Below are positions 25,304 to 34,700 of a DNA stretch of 64,000 nucleotides, one piece after another. Under the pieces are notes generated by a model. The model ran no database searches. It saw nothing but the letters and a program-made list of their open reading frames with translations, and was not told the origin of the DNA. Position 1 is the stretch's first letter; each line of letters begins with the position of its first letter. Source of the DNA: an uncultured Oscillospiraceae bacterium (GTDB lineage: Bacteria > Bacillota > Clostridia > Oscillospirales > Oscillospiraceae); the NCBI GenBank assembly GCA_934597585.1, contig CAKTSA010000002.1, positions 1 to 64,000 of the forward strand, in the 5' to 3' direction. The position numbers were made by a program, and so were the translations under genes.

Positions 25304-26170
25304 ATGCGTTACAAAGGAAAAGTCTACCGCCCGCCCTCCGAGGCGTACAGCCTCATCGTCCAGGTGACCTACGGCTGCAGCCACAACACCTGCGCCTTCT
25401 GCGACATGTACGACGACAAGCACTTTGCCATGCGGCCCATGGAGGAGATCCGGGAGGATTTTGAGATGGCCCGCCAGCTGTACCGCCACGTGGAGCGTGT
25501 CTTCCTGGCGGACGGCGACGCCCTTATGCGAAAAACCGACGACCTGGTGCAGATCCTGGGCCTCATCTGCGGCCTGTTTCCCGAGTGCCAGCGGGTGACG
25601 TGCTACGCCTCCCCCGCCAGCCTGCAGGTGAAGTCGGAGGACGACCTGCGGCTGCTGCGCTCCCGCGGCCTGCAGATGGTCTACATGGGCCTGGAGTCCG
25701 GCTGCGACGCGGTGCTGGAGCGGATGCGCAAGGGCCACACCGCCGCCGCCATCGTGGCCGCCGGACAGAAGGCCCGCCGCTGCGGCATGGCCCTGTCGGT
25801 GACGGCCATCTCCGGCCTTGGCAGCGTAGAGCTGTGGCGGGAGCACGCCATCGGCACGGCGGAGGCTCTCAGCGCCATGCAGCCGGAGTATATCGGCCTG
25901 CTGACCCTGATGGTAGAGCACGGCACGCCCCTGGAGCAGTGGGTGCAGGAGGGCGAATTCACCCTCCTCAGCCCCGTGGAGGTGCTGAAGGAGACGGAGC
26001 TGTTCCTGCAGCACATCGACTCCGAGGGCAGCGTCTTCCGCATGAATCACGCCAGCAACTACCTGACCCTGAAGGGCACCTTGAACCGGGACCGTCAGGC
26101 CCTGCTGGACAAGGTGCAGTCCGGCCTCACCGGCGTGGGCCTGAAGCCAGAATTCCTGCGGGCCCTATAA
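25304..26170 (+). CDS. Radical SAM protein
   Basis: A 288-residue radical SAM enzyme. The cluster motif is YGCSHNTCAFCDMY (C-x4-C-x2-C, one residue longer than the classic spacing, as in a known subgroup with GCSHN). A GLESG-type SAM segment (YMGLESGCD) is at about residues 125-135. I start at the ATG at 25304, which follows AAAGGAG; the longer frame has no ribosome site. No substrate is indicated by neighbours. Confidence 0.75.
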   Translation: MRYKGKVYRPPSEAYSLIVQVTYGCSHNTCAFCDMYDDKHFAMRPMEEIREDFEMARQLYRHVERVFLADGDALMRKTDDLVQILGLICGLFPECQRVTCYASPASLQVKSEDDLRLLRSRGLQMVYMGLESGCDAVLERMRKGHTAAAIVAAGQKARRCGMALSVTAISGLGSVELWREHAIGTAEALSAMQPEYIGLLTLMVEHGTPLEQWVQEGEFTLLSPVEVLKETELFLQHIDSEGSVFRMNHASNYLTLKGTLNRDRQALLDKVQSGLTGVGLKPEFLRAL

Positions 26171-26171
26171 G

Positions 26172-26206
26172 AAAAAGCCACGCGGCGCTGCCGCGTGGCT
26201 TTTTTC
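26172..26206. terminator. Bidirectional terminator
   Basis: AAAAAGCCACGCGGC-GCT-GCCGCGTGGCTTTTTTC between two convergent genes. Confidence 0.85.
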
Positions 26207-26216
26207 TGTTTATTTT

Positions 26217-27830
26217 TCAGCCCCACAGGGTGGTCAGCATGGGAATGACCTGTTTCTTCCGGGACATGACCCCCGACAGGAACACCGTGTTGTCCTTGGG
26301 CTCCACGGCAAAGGCGTTGCGGATGGCGTCGTCGCTGCCGATGTACAGCAGCTGGGTGCCCTCCTGCAGCACGTCCGTCAGCATCAGGATCACCATGTCG
26401 TAGCCGTGCTCGTTCTTCATGCGCTCCATGGCCTTCAGCAGATCGTCCTTCCGCTCCATCAGGTGTTCGGAGTCGATGCACGTCACCTGGCCCACGCCCA
26501 GGTTTTGCTCGGCGATGTGGAACTCCTTGAAATCGCTGCGCAGCAGCTCCTCCGCCGACTTGCTGTCCACCGCACCGGCGGCGAACAGCTCCCGGCCCAG
26601 ATCGTCCAGAGACACCCGGGCCATCCGGGCCAGCCGCTCCGCCATGGCGATGTCCCGCTTGGTGCAGGTGGGGGACTTGAACATGACCGTATCCGACAGG
26701 ATGGCCGCCGCCATCAGCCCCGCCATATGGGGCGAGGGCATGACGCCGTGCTCCTGATACATGGAGGTGATGATGGTGTTGGTGCTGCCCACCGGCTCGT
26801 TGCGGACGTTGATGGGCTGCCGGGTCTGGATATCCGCCAGCCGGTGGTGGTCCACGATGGCCAGGATCTCCGCCTGCTCAATGCCCGGCACGGTCTGGGA
26901 CAGCTCGTTGTGGTCCACCAGCACCACCTGCTTGCGGCGAGGACGCAGCAAGTGGTAACGGGACAACGTGCCCACCACCTTCTCCTCCTCGTCCAGCACG
27001 GGGTAGCAGCGGTAGCGGCTCTTCAGCACCACCTCGCGGACGTCGTCGATATAGTCGTCCAGGTGGAAGCAGATCAGATCCCCCGTGGCGCAGGGCCGGG
27101 AGATGGGAATGGCCTGATAGATCAGCCGGTGGACGCGGCTGGCGTCAAAGGGAGTGGAGATGATGCACGTCTTGCCCGCGTCCTTGATCCACTCCGGGTC
27201 CACATCCGTCTGGCACAGGATCAGGCAGGACACCTGCATGTCCAGCGCCCGGCGGATCATGTCCGGCTGGCTGCCGCACAGCACGATGCTGTCGGAGCTG
27301 TCAAACAGCAGGTTCTCACAGCTCTGGGGCAGGGCGATGGACACGCTGCCGGACAGGGTGTCCACCAGGTCGCCCCCCTCGCCCACGATGCGGCCCTCGA
27401 TGACGCTGAGGAGGTTGAACATGGGCACCTCCTCCACCACCGGGTTGGCGATGGTGTTCAGGCTGAAGGTGGCGATGTCGCCGGCGGACAGCATGCCGTA
27501 CAGCGTACCGTCCTCGTTGGTGACCGGCAGGGCGGAGATCTTCTGGCTGCGCATCAGCTGCCACGCCCGGTCCATGGTGACCGAGGAATCCAGACAGGGC
27601 GGCCGGTCAAAATCCAGGTCCCGCACCTGGGTGCGGACATTCTGGATGGTCCGGGGCGGCTTGAAGCCGAAGCGCTTCAGCATCCGGTTGGTCTCGTCGC
27701 TGATGGTGCCCATATGCACCGCCACATACTCCTTCTCCCCCAGTGCATTTTTCAGCGCCGCGTAGGACATGGCGGCCACAATGGAATCCGTATCGGGGTT
27801 GCGGTGTCCGGTCACATAGATCTCGTTCAT
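26217..27830 (-). CDS. ppaC: Mn-dependent inorganic pyrophosphatase with CBS and DRTGG domains
   Basis: A 537-residue family II pyrophosphatase of the regulated type. The DHH catalytic half begins GHRNPDTDS and is split by an insert holding CBS domains (about 70-130 and 245-300) around a DRTGG domain. DHH in AIVDHHRLAD follows, and the DHHA2 half forms the C-terminus. CBS pairs bind adenine nucleotides and tune activity in this family. I start at the ATG at 27830 (MNEIYVTGHRN); 24 upstream residues lack family similarity. It hydrolyses pyrophosphate and so pulls biosynthesis forward. Confidence 0.9.
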   Translation of the reverse strand: MNEIYVTGHRNPDTDSIVAAMSYAALKNALGEKEYVAVHMGTISDETNRMLKRFGFKPPRTIQNVRTQVRDLDFDRPPCLDSSVTMDRAWQLMRSQKISALPVTNEDGTLYGMLSAGDIATFSLNTIANPVVEEVPMFNLLSVIEGRIVGEGGDLVDTLSGSVSIALPQSCENLLFDSSDSIVLCGSQPDMIRRALDMQVSCLILCQTDVDPEWIKDAGKTCIISTPFDASRVHRLIYQAIPISRPCATGDLICFHLDDYIDDVREVVLKSRYRCYPVLDEEEKVVGTLSRYHLLRPRRKQVVLVDHNELSQTVPGIEQAEILAIVDHHRLADIQTRQPINVRNEPVGSTNTIITSMYQEHGVMPSPHMAGLMAAAILSDTVMFKSPTCTKRDIAMAERLARMARVSLDDLGRELFAAGAVDSKSAEELLRSDFKEFHIAEQNLGVGQVTCIDSEHLMERKDDLLKAMERMKNEHGYDMVILMLTDVLQEGTQLLYIGSDDAIRNAFAVEPKDNTVFLSGVMSRKKQVIPMLTTLWG

Positions 27831-27974
27831 ATCGGTCAAACTCCTTTTACCGAAAGTCTTTTTCTTGCCTGTTATTATAGTGCAGGCAGGCCCGCCGGTC
27901 AATGGTCTTGATTTACAGAAAAAACCATGTTATCATAAAAAATAAGCAAAGAAATCACAGAAAACGAGGGCCCT

Positions 27975-29450
27975 ATGTATCATAACCACCACATTCACGA
28001 GACAAAGCACCTGAAAGAGGCCAACCTTCTGCAGGAGGAAAAATACCGCCACCTGACCGCCGACCCCGTGGGCAGACTTGTGTGCGAGATGGCGGTGCCC
28101 ACCATCATCTCCATGCTGGTGACGGCGGTGTACAACCTGGCGGACACCTTTTTCGTGGGACTGATGCGCTCCAACGCCGCCACCGGCGCCGTGGGCGTGG
28201 TCTTTTCGCTGATGGCCATCATCCAGGCCACCGGCTTTTTCTTCGGCCAGGGCAGCGGCAACTACATCTCCCGCCAGCTGGGCCGCCACGAGACCGAGGA
28301 TGCCGAGACCATGGCCATCACCGCCGTGACCCTGGCCTTTTCCGCCGGTGTCGTGCTGCTGATCCTGGGCCAGATCTTCCTGGAGCCCCTGGCGCTGCTG
28401 CTGGGCTCCACTGACACCATCCTGCCCTATTCCTGCGACTATCTGCGCATCATCCTGCTGGGCGCGCCCTATATGACCGCCTCCTTCGTGCTGAACAACC
28501 AGCTGCGCTTCCAGGGTAGCGCCATGTACAGCATGATCGGCATCGTGGCCGGCGCCGTCATCAACGTGGGCCTGGACCCCCTGCTGATCTTCACCTTCCG
28601 CATGGGCATCAAGGGCGCAGCCCTGGCCACCATCATCGGCCAGTTCTTCTCCTTCGCCCTGCTGCTGTTCGGCTGCACCCGGGGCGGTAACCTGCGGCTC
28701 CACCCCAGCAAGATCCGCTTTACCCGTCATATCTTCAAGGAGATCGTCCGGGGCGGTTTCCCCAGCCTGTGCCGCCAGAGCCTGATGGCCATCTCCACCA
28801 TCTGCCTGAACGTGGCCTCCGGCCTTTACGGCGACGCGGCCATCGCCGCCATGAGCGTGGTGGGCCGCATCATGACCATGGCCAACTCCGCCCTCATCGG
28901 CTTCGGCCAGGGCTTCCAGCCGGTGTGCGGCTTCAACTACGGCGCCAAGCTCTACGACCGTGTGCGCCAGGGCTTCCGCTTCTGCGTCAAATGGGGCACC
29001 ATCTTCCTGGTGGTGGCCTCCATCGTGGGCTACGCCTTCGCCCCCCAGCTGGTGGCCATCTTCCGCAACGACCCGGAGGTGGTGGCCTTCGGCACCGTGG
29101 CCATGCGGTGCCAGTGCGTCACCTTCCCCCTGGCGGCCTACGCCCTGGTCAGCAATATGATGACCCAGACCATGGGCAAGACCGTACCCGCCACCATCCT
29201 GGCCGCCGCCCGCCAGGGCCTGTTCTTCATCCCCGCCGTGCTGCTGATGCCCCTGTGGCTGGATCAGCTGGGCGTGCAGCTGGCCCAGTCGGTGGCCGAC
29301 GTGCTCTCCTTCCTGCTGACGCTGGTGATGATGCGCCGGGTGTTCCAGAACCTGCAGGCCGAGGAGCACGCCGCCATGCTGCTGCGGCACCAGCAGACAG
29401 CCGAGCCTTATACCACGGAAAATGTCCCGGAAAACCCGGAAACGCCCTGA
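27975..29450 (+). CDS. MATE family multidrug/metabolite exporter
   Basis: A 491-residue membrane protein with twelve hydrophobic segments in two homologous halves, typical of Na+ or H+ driven MATE exporters. The family pattern near VPTIISMLVTAVYNLADTFFVG and the second half GFPSLCRQSLMAISTICLN are recognisable. Residues 1-30 are His-rich (MYHNHHIHETKHL), which is unusual. It stands alone between ppaC (divergent) and prfB. Substrate unknown. Confidence 0.88.
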   Translation: MYHNHHIHETKHLKEANLLQEEKYRHLTADPVGRLVCEMAVPTIISMLVTAVYNLADTFFVGLMRSNAATGAVGVVFSLMAIIQATGFFFGQGSGNYISRQLGRHETEDAETMAITAVTLAFSAGVVLLILGQIFLEPLALLLGSTDTILPYSCDYLRIILLGAPYMTASFVLNNQLRFQGSAMYSMIGIVAGAVINVGLDPLLIFTFRMGIKGAALATIIGQFFSFALLLFGCTRGGNLRLHPSKIRFTRHIFKEIVRGGFPSLCRQSLMAISTICLNVASGLYGDAAIAAMSVVGRIMTMANSALIGFGQGFQPVCGFNYGAKLYDRVRQGFRFCVKWGTIFLVVASIVGYAFAPQLVAIFRNDPEVVAFGTVAMRCQCVTFPLAAYALVSNMMTQTMGKTVPATILAAARQGLFFIPAVLLMPLWLDQLGVQLAQSVADVLSFLLTLVMMRRVFQNLQAEEHAAMLLRHQQTAEPYTTENVPENPETP

Positions 29451-29458
29451 TTTTCCCC

Positions 29459-29487
29459 TTTACAGACGCCGCTTTTCCGGATATAAT
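29459..29487 (+). promoter_or_regulatory. Sigma-70-type promoter for prfB
   Basis: TTTACA (29459-29464), 17-base spacer, TATAAT (29482-29487), about 40 bases before the prfB ATG. Confidence 0.75.
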
Positions 29488-29528
29488 AGTTTAGTTACTG
29501 AAATCTACCGATAAGGAGACTGACACAT

Positions 29529-30650
29529 ATGGCAGTGATCGAATACGATGATTATAAACAGAAGCTCCTGGCCCTGGAGCCCACCCTGGGCGAGTTGGAA
29601 AAGGCCCTGGGCATCCCCAAGGCCCGCGAGGAGCTTTCCGCCCTCCAGAAGGAGACGGAGCAGGACGGCTTCTGGAACGACCTGGAGCGCAGCCAGAAGG
29701 TGAGCCAGCAGGTCAAGCGCCTGGAGAACAAGATCCGGAAGCATGACCGCCTGGTCAGCGAATGGGAGGACACCCTGACCCTGTGCGAGATGGCCCAGGA
29801 GGAGGACGACGCCTCTCAGCTGCCCGACGTGATGGAGGGCTATGAAAAGCTCCAGAAGGAGATCAGCGAGCGCCGTCTGGCCGCCCTGCTCTCCGGCGAG
29901 TATGACGCCAACAACGCCATTCTCACCTTCCACGCCGGTGCCGGCGGCACAGAGGCTCAGGACTGGACCGAGATGCTCTACCGCATGTACACCCGCTGGG
30001 CCGAGCGCCATGGCTACACCTATCAGCTGATGGACTACGAGGCCGGTGAAGAAGCGGGCATCAAGTCCGCCACCATCCTCATCGAGGGTGAGAACGCCTA
30101 CGGCTACTTGAAGAGCGAGAACGGCGTCCACCGCCTGGTCCGCGTCTCCCCCTTCGACGCCAACGCCCGCCGTCAGACCAGCTTTGCCGCCCTGGAGGTC
30201 ATGCCTGAGCTGGCCGACGACAGCGAGATCGAAATTCGTCCCGAGGAGATCGAAATGCAGGCCTGCCGCTCCTCCGGTGCAGGCGGCCAGCACATCAACA
30301 AGACCTCCTCCGCCGTCCGCCTGACCCACCTGCCCACCGGCATCGTGGTGTTCTGCCAGACGGAGCGCAGCCAGTTCCAGAACCGCGACAACGCCATGAA
30401 GATGCTGAAGGCCAAGCTGGCGGAGCTGAAGCTCCAGCAGCACGCCGAGAAGATCAGCGACATCAAGGGCGTCCAGATGAAGATCGAGTGGGGCAGCCAG
30501 ATCCGCTCCTACGTGTTCATGCCCTACACCCTGGCCAAGGACACCCGCACCGGCTACGAAATGGGCAACATTCAGGCGGTGATGGACGGCGATATCGACG
30601 GCTTCATCAACGCCTACCTGACCGCCGCCGCCAACGGCGAACTGAAATAA
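29529..30650 (+). CDS. prfB: Peptide chain release factor 2
   Basis: A 373-residue RF2. The stop-codon reading motif SPF is in RVSPFDANARRQTSF, and the catalytic GGQ is in SSGAGGQHINKTSSAV. AAGGAG precedes the ATG. The reading frame is open throughout: there is no CTT-TGA frameshift site near codon 25, so this RF2 lacks the autoregulatory +1 frameshift found in many bacteria. Confidence 0.95.
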   Translation: MAVIEYDDYKQKLLALEPTLGELEKALGIPKAREELSALQKETEQDGFWNDLERSQKVSQQVKRLENKIRKHDRLVSEWEDTLTLCEMAQEEDDASQLPDVMEGYEKLQKEISERRLAALLSGEYDANNAILTFHAGAGGTEAQDWTEMLYRMYTRWAERHGYTYQLMDYEAGEEAGIKSATILIEGENAYGYLKSENGVHRLVRVSPFDANARRQTSFAALEVMPELADDSEIEIRPEEIEMQACRSSGAGGQHINKTSSAVRLTHLPTGIVVFCQTERSQFQNRDNAMKMLKAKLAELKLQQHAEKISDIKGVQMKIEWGSQIRSYVFMPYTLAKDTRTGYEMGNIQAVMDGDIDGFINAYLTAAANGELK

Positions 30651-30660
30651 AAAACAGCAT

Positions 30661-30695
30661 AAAAAATACGCTGTGCTTTGCACAGCGTATTTTTT
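30661..30695. terminator. Bidirectional terminator between prfB and the cyclo-ligase fusion
   Basis: AAAAAATACGCTGTGC-TTT-GCACAGCGTATTTTTT. It overlaps the stop codon of the minus-strand gene by two bases. Confidence 0.9.
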
Positions 30696-31527
30696 ATACC
30701 CGGTACACGTCCTTCTCCGTGACGATGATAGAAAACCGCTTGTCGTGTTCCTCCATGGGCACCTGATCCGACAGCAGCTTTTCCCGGCACAGCAGCGCCG
30801 CTGATCCATGATACCGGTCGAAGAACCGGTCGTAGTAGCCGCCGCCCTGTCCCAGCCGGTCGCCCCGCAGGTCGCAGGAGAGACACGGCGTCACTACAAA
30901 GTCGACGTCCTCCGCCGACAGCAGCGGGCAGTCTTCCACCGGCTCCAGAATGCCGTAAGCCCCCGGCTTCAGCTGCGCCAGCGACGTCACATGGCACAGC
31001 GCCATGCTGTGCGCCGCCCCGCACCGGGGCAGACACAGGATCCTGCCGCTGTCCAGCACGTCCTGCAGCAGTGCCGTGGTGTCGATCTCCCGCTCCGTGC
31101 CTACAAAGGCGAACACCACCTTTGCCGCCCGGTACTCCGGCAGCTCGGTCACGCGGTGGCAGATGGCCGCGGCGCTCTCGTCCCGATAGCTCTGGGGCAA
31201 AATGCGCTCCATGGTGCGCAGCTTCTTCCGCAGCGCCGCTTTCTGTTCCGCAACGGTCATCTCCCGCTCCTCCTTGTTGGCCCGCTCCGCCTTCTGGCGG
31301 CGGGCGATCTCCATCATCCGCTCATACATCTCGTCCCCCACACATTTGCGGGCATACTGACACCACTGCACGCAGCTCAGCGCATCGTTATACGCCACAA
31401 AGCCGCATTTGTCGCAGGTCACCTGGGTGTCGGTGGAGAATATCTCGATGGTATTGCCGCACACGGGGCAGGTCTTCTCCCGGATGGTGGGCGTGCGGGG
31501 CTTTCCCTGACAGCCGTCCATGATCAT
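30694..31527 (-). CDS. Zinc-ribbon / 5-formyltetrahydrofolate cyclo-ligase fusion
   Basis: A 277-residue fusion. Residues 1-87 carry two CxxC pairs (Cys20/Cys23 and Cys38/Cys41) plus SCVQWCQYARKCVG, a small cysteine-rich domain. Residues 88-277 are 5-formyl-THF cyclo-ligase: GTEREIDTTALL, the phosphate/ATP loop and the signature DLRGDRLGQGGGYYDRFF are present. The enzyme returns 5-formyl-THF to 5,10-methenyl-THF with ATP. AAGGAGG is 8 bases from the ATG. It is the last gene of the acetyl-CoA pathway block, so salvage of stalled folate fits. The extra domain is not part of usual MthfS and its role is unknown. Confidence 0.8.
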   Translation of the reverse strand: MIMDGCQGKPRTPTIREKTCPVCGNTIEIFSTDTQVTCDKCGFVAYNDALSCVQWCQYARKCVGDEMYERMMEIARRQKAERANKEEREMTVAEQKAALRKKLRTMERILPQSYRDESAAAICHRVTELPEYRAAKVVFAFVGTEREIDTTALLQDVLDSGRILCLPRCGAAHSMALCHVTSLAQLKPGAYGILEPVEDCPLLSAEDVDFVVTPCLSCDLRGDRLGQGGGYYDRFFDRYHGSAALLCREKLLSDQVPMEEHDKRFSIIVTEKDVYRV

Positions 31528-31545
31528 GGTCTCGTCCTCCTTGCT

Positions 31546-32244
31546 TCAGTAGAGCAGCCGCCGTCCCGGCTCACCCGCCGGGAAGAAGTCTGTCTCCTTT
31601 ACAGTATGCCCCTTTTCCAGCACCAGAAACTGCGTTTCCCACCGGCCCGCCACCAGATTTTCCAGCACCCGGTTGCTGCCGGTCACATAGTCCAGGTCGC
31701 ACCGGATCAGATCGGCGCACTGCTGCATCTCCGCCACGAAATCCTCGGCGTAGCAGTCATATACGCCGGTGTCGATCATGTCCGCGTGGTGATAGCCCTC
31801 CATGAACCCGCCGAAGATGGACGTGCCGATCTCCATGCCGTACCGGCGGCAGATCTCATCCTTGAAGGCCGCCACCGAGTGCTCGCCCCGGTCACAGTCC
31901 CGGAAGTAGATGTGCCCCTCCTGCTTCACGTCGGGCCGCAGGGTGTCGTCGGTCTGCAGCATCATGGTGACGCAGTCGTCCATTTTCGGCAGCACCACCC
32001 GGCAGGGCAGGGTCACGCCCTCCCACACGCCGCCGCAGCTGCACACGCAGGACAGCACCGTGGTGATGGTGCCGGGCAGCTCCGCCATGGTCCGCAGCAG
32101 CGTCTCGTGCATCACCGCCGGCTCCTTGTGGTTCTCCCACGCCAGCTCCCGCACGGGAAAGTCCGTCCCCATCTTCCGCTGTGCCGCGTCCAGATGCCGC
32201 CGCACCGAGGCGCAGCACAGGATCAGCGTATCGTTCTTGTCCAA
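31546..32244 (-). CDS. DUF1638-type protein
   Basis: A 232-residue soluble protein with many cysteines (LILCCASVRRHL, LSCVCSCGG), matching DUF1638 in layout. The family is often found beside corrinoid methyltransferase genes, without a proven reaction. The start is a TTG at 32244: AAGGAGG lies 8 bases upstream and no ATG fits. It lies between focA and the cyclo-ligase fusion. A role in corrinoid or C1 metabolism is inferred from company only. Confidence 0.65.
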   Translation of the reverse strand: MDKNDTLILCCASVRRHLDAAQRKMGTDFPVRELAWENHKEPAVMHETLLRTMAELPGTITTVLSCVCSCGGVWEGVTLPCRVVLPKMDDCVTMMLQTDDTLRPDVKQEGHIYFRDCDRGEHSVAAFKDEICRRYGMEIGTSIFGGFMEGYHHADMIDTGVYDCYAEDFVAEMQQCADLIRCDLDYVTGSNRVLENLVAGRWETQFLVLEKGHTVKETDFFPAGEPGRRLLY

Positions 32245-32268
32245 GGCAAACGCCTCCTTACAAAACCC

Positions 32269-32295
32269 ATCACCTCCGGCAAAGCCGGAGGTGAT
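32269..32295 (-). other. Intra-operon GC-rich hairpin 1
   Basis: ATCACCTCCGGC-AAA-GCCGGAGGTGAT, a 12-bp perfect stem without a U tract, between focA and the DUF1638 gene. Could be a weak attenuator or an mRNA-stabilising end. Confidence 0.6.
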
Positions 32296-32307
32296 AGCGG
32301 TTATCTC

Positions 32308-33126
32308 TTACTTCGCCTTCCGCAGAAAGCCGAACCACATGACGAAGCCCACAAACAGGCCGCCCAGAATGTTGCCCAGCGTCACAGGGAGCATATTCCC
32401 GGTGAAGTAGGTGCCCCAGGTCAGGGCATCCAGATTCAGGCCGTACTCCACGGCAGAAGCCGCGTAGGCGGGCACCGTTTTGGCGAACAGGCCCATGGTA
32501 CAGTAGGTCATGTCGGCGATGGAGTGGTTGAAGCCGCAGGTGACGAAGAACATCACCGGGGCCCACGCGCCCATAAACCGGCCCATGGTGTCCTTGGCGC
32601 CCAGGCTCAGCAGCACGCCGATGGTCACCAGCACGTTGCACAGAAAGCCCATGAAAAAGGCATTCTGGAAGGGCATGGTCATCTTGCCCAACGCCACCTT
32701 CATGGCGTACACCGCCAGGGCGTTGCTTCCGGCGGACAGCCAGCCGAACTTGGCGCACAGCACCGCCACCAGCAGCGAGCCGATGAAGTTGCCGATGTAC
32801 ACAAACAGCCAGTCCTTCAGCATGGCGGCCACGCGGACCTTCTTCTCCAGCACGCTGATGAAGATCAGCGTATTGCCGGTGAACAGTTCTGCGCCGATCA
32901 GGATCACCATGCCCAGGCCAAAGGCGAACAGCAGTCCGGAGATGGCCCGGATGGTGCTGTTGTTGTCCAGACCGTAGCTGGCCATATTGGTCACGCAGGA
33001 GGGGAAAGCGATCAGCATACCGGCCAGCACGCCCAGCAGCAGCATTTTGCTGACAGGCAGGCTGCTCTTTTTTACACCAGCCTCGGCGTAGTTGGCCGCG
33101 ATCTCAGCAGGAGCAAACAGATTCAT
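32308..33126 (-). CDS. focA: Formate/nitrite channel family transporter
   Basis: A 272-residue FNT protein with six membrane helices. The N-terminus (MNLFAPAEIAANYAEAGVKKS) and the conserved GAELFTGNTL and GFNHSIADM segments match formate channels. It follows folD by 12 bases in an operon that begins formate use with fhs. I therefore infer formate movement into or out of the cell, not nitrite; sequence alone does not settle it. Confidence 0.85.
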   Translation of the reverse strand: MNLFAPAEIAANYAEAGVKKSSLPVSKMLLLGVLAGMLIAFPSCVTNMASYGLDNNSTIRAISGLLFAFGLGMVILIGAELFTGNTLIFISVLEKKVRVAAMLKDWLFVYIGNFIGSLLVAVLCAKFGWLSAGSNALAVYAMKVALGKMTMPFQNAFFMGFLCNVLVTIGVLLSLGAKDTMGRFMGAWAPVMFFVTCGFNHSIADMTYCTMGLFAKTVPAYAASAVEYGLNLDALTWGTYFTGNMLPVTLGNILGGLFVGFVMWFGFLRKAK

Positions 33127-33138
33127 TTTCCGCCCTCC

Positions 33139-34017
33139 TTACGCCAGCGTGCGCTCGGCGGCCTCCACCACATGACCGATCAGCACGGAGGTGGTCACAG
33201 CACCCACGCCGCCGGGCACGGGGGTGATGGCCTCGACAATGGGCTCCACCTCGGCGAACACGGCGTCGCCCGCCATGCCGCCCTTGCCCTTGGAGGTCAC
33301 CTTGTCGGGATCCCAGTTCATGGACACGTCGATGACGATCTGGCCGGGACGGACATAGTCCTTGGTCAGGCTCTTCAGCACGCCGGCGGCGGACACCAGA
33401 ATGTCAGCCTCACGGGCCACAGCCTGCACGTCCTTGGTCTTGGTGTGGCACACGGTAACGGTGGCGTTCTTGCCCAGCAGCATCATGGCGGCGGGCTTGC
33501 CCACCACCAGGGAGCGGCCGATGACCACGGCCTTCTTGCCGGTGCAGTCGATGCCGTAGTAGTCCAGGATCTCCATGCAGGCCTGGGGCGTGCAGGGGGC
33601 GAAGCCCAGCTTCTTGCCCATGAACACACCGGCGTTGGACAGGTCGGTCATGGAGTCGATATCCTTGCAGGCGGCCAGATGGTTGCAGATCTCGTCCTGA
33701 TCCGCCTTCAGGTGCTTGGGCAGGGGGCGGAACAGCAGGCAGCCGTGGATGCTGTCGTCGGCGTTGATGGCCTCGATCTGGGCGATCAGGGCCTCCTTGG
33801 TCACGTCCTCCGGCAGCAGGAACTTCACCACGTCCACGCCGATCAGCTCGGCACGGGAGGTAGCGCCCTTCTCATAGGACAGGTCGGAGGGATTCTCGCC
33901 GCAGCGGACGATGGCCAGCTTCGGCGTCACGCCCTTTTCCTTCAGCGCCGCCACACGCTGCTGCAGCTTCTCGTTCATGGCGGCGGTGACTTCTTTACCC
34001 AGTAATTGCTTTGCCAT
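33139..34017 (-). CDS. folD: Methylene-THF dehydrogenase / methenyl-THF cyclohydrolase
   Basis: A 292-residue bifunctional FolD. The catalytic lysine lies in SYEKGATSRAELIGVD, the folate site in the QLPLPKHL-like block GCLLFRPLPKHL, and the dinucleotide loop in GKKAVVIGRSLVVGKPAAMMLL. It reduces and ring-closes C1 units between formyl- and methylene-THF in the methyl branch. It is packed between fchA and focA. A separate cyclohydrolase (fchA) lies next door, so the ring-closing step may be doubly encoded. Confidence 0.93.
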   Translation of the reverse strand: MAKQLLGKEVTAAMNEKLQQRVAALKEKGVTPKLAIVRCGENPSDLSYEKGATSRAELIGVDVVKFLLPEDVTKEALIAQIEAINADDSIHGCLLFRPLPKHLKADQDEICNHLAACKDIDSMTDLSNAGVFMGKKLGFAPCTPQACMEILDYYGIDCTGKKAVVIGRSLVVGKPAAMMLLGKNATVTVCHTKTKDVQAVAREADILVSAAGVLKSLTKDYVRPGQIVIDVSMNWDPDKVTSKGKGGMAGDAVFAEVEPIVEAITPVPGGVGAVTTSVLIGHVVEAAERTLA

Positions 34018-34031
34018 ATTCTTTTCCTCCC

Positions 34032-34652
34032 TTATTTGAAGAAACCGGCCTTGACGGTCTCAAAAATGCCGTCGGCCTTCTTGCCGTACACGTCCAGCAT
34101 GGTCAGGCACTTGGCGTTCATCTCCTCCGCCACCTCACGATTCTGCAGGGTCTTGGTGTTGATGAACACGTTCAGGGACGCCGCCTGCAAGGCCGCCTTC
34201 ACAATGGTGGCGCCGCAGCCCGCATCGGACACCGCCAGGCGGGAGCCCTTCGCGGCGAACACTTCGATGGCGTCGATGGCCTCGCAGCACAGCTCCATGA
34301 TGTGCATGGGCACCTGGCAGGCGGTGATGGTGGCCTCCTCCATGATACGGGGCCGGTCGGGATCGTCCTTGGGGATGCCGTAGGCGTTGGCCAGCGGGAT
34401 AAAGCCCTCGGCGTCGGCGGGCACCTGATCCAGCAGCTCGGTCTGGAGGGCGTCGCACTTCTTCTGCAGGGCGATGATCTCCGCCTCCACGTCGGCGTAC
34501 TTCTTCTTGCCCACGGTCAGGGAGCCGACCATGTTGCCCAGGGCGGTGCCGATGGCGGCCACCAGCGCGGACGCGCCGCCGCCGCCGGGAGCAGGCTCGT
34601 TGGAAGCCAGGACCGTGACGAATTCACGGCAGGATTTGGTGGTATAATCCAT
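34032..34652 (-). CDS. fchA: Methenyl-THF cyclohydrolase (formiminocyclodeaminase family)
   Basis: A 206-residue FTCD C-domain protein with the N-terminal signature EPAPGGGGASALVAAIGTALG. In acetogens and purine fermenters this family converts formyl-THF to methenyl-THF, or formimino-THF with ammonia release. Its place between fhs and folD supports the former. I start at the ATG at 34652, with AAGGAG upstream; the longer frame lacks support. Confidence 0.85.
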   Translation of the reverse strand: MDYTTKSCREFVTVLASNEPAPGGGGASALVAAIGTALGNMVGSLTVGKKKYADVEAEIIALQKKCDALQTELLDQVPADAEGFIPLANAYGIPKDDPDRPRIMEEATITACQVPMHIMELCCEAIDAIEVFAAKGSRLAVSDAGCGATIVKAALQAASLNVFINTKTLQNREVAEEMNAKCLTMLDVYGKKADGIFETVKAGFFK

Positions 34653-34700
34653 AGTTTTCTCCTTGTTATGATCCGGTGAAAATTTTTCTCTCAAAGGGAA

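Noticed and set aside
29529..29620. Programmed +1 frameshift in prfB
   Set aside because: The frame is open from the ATG with a normal N-terminus and no in-frame TGA after a CTT codon.
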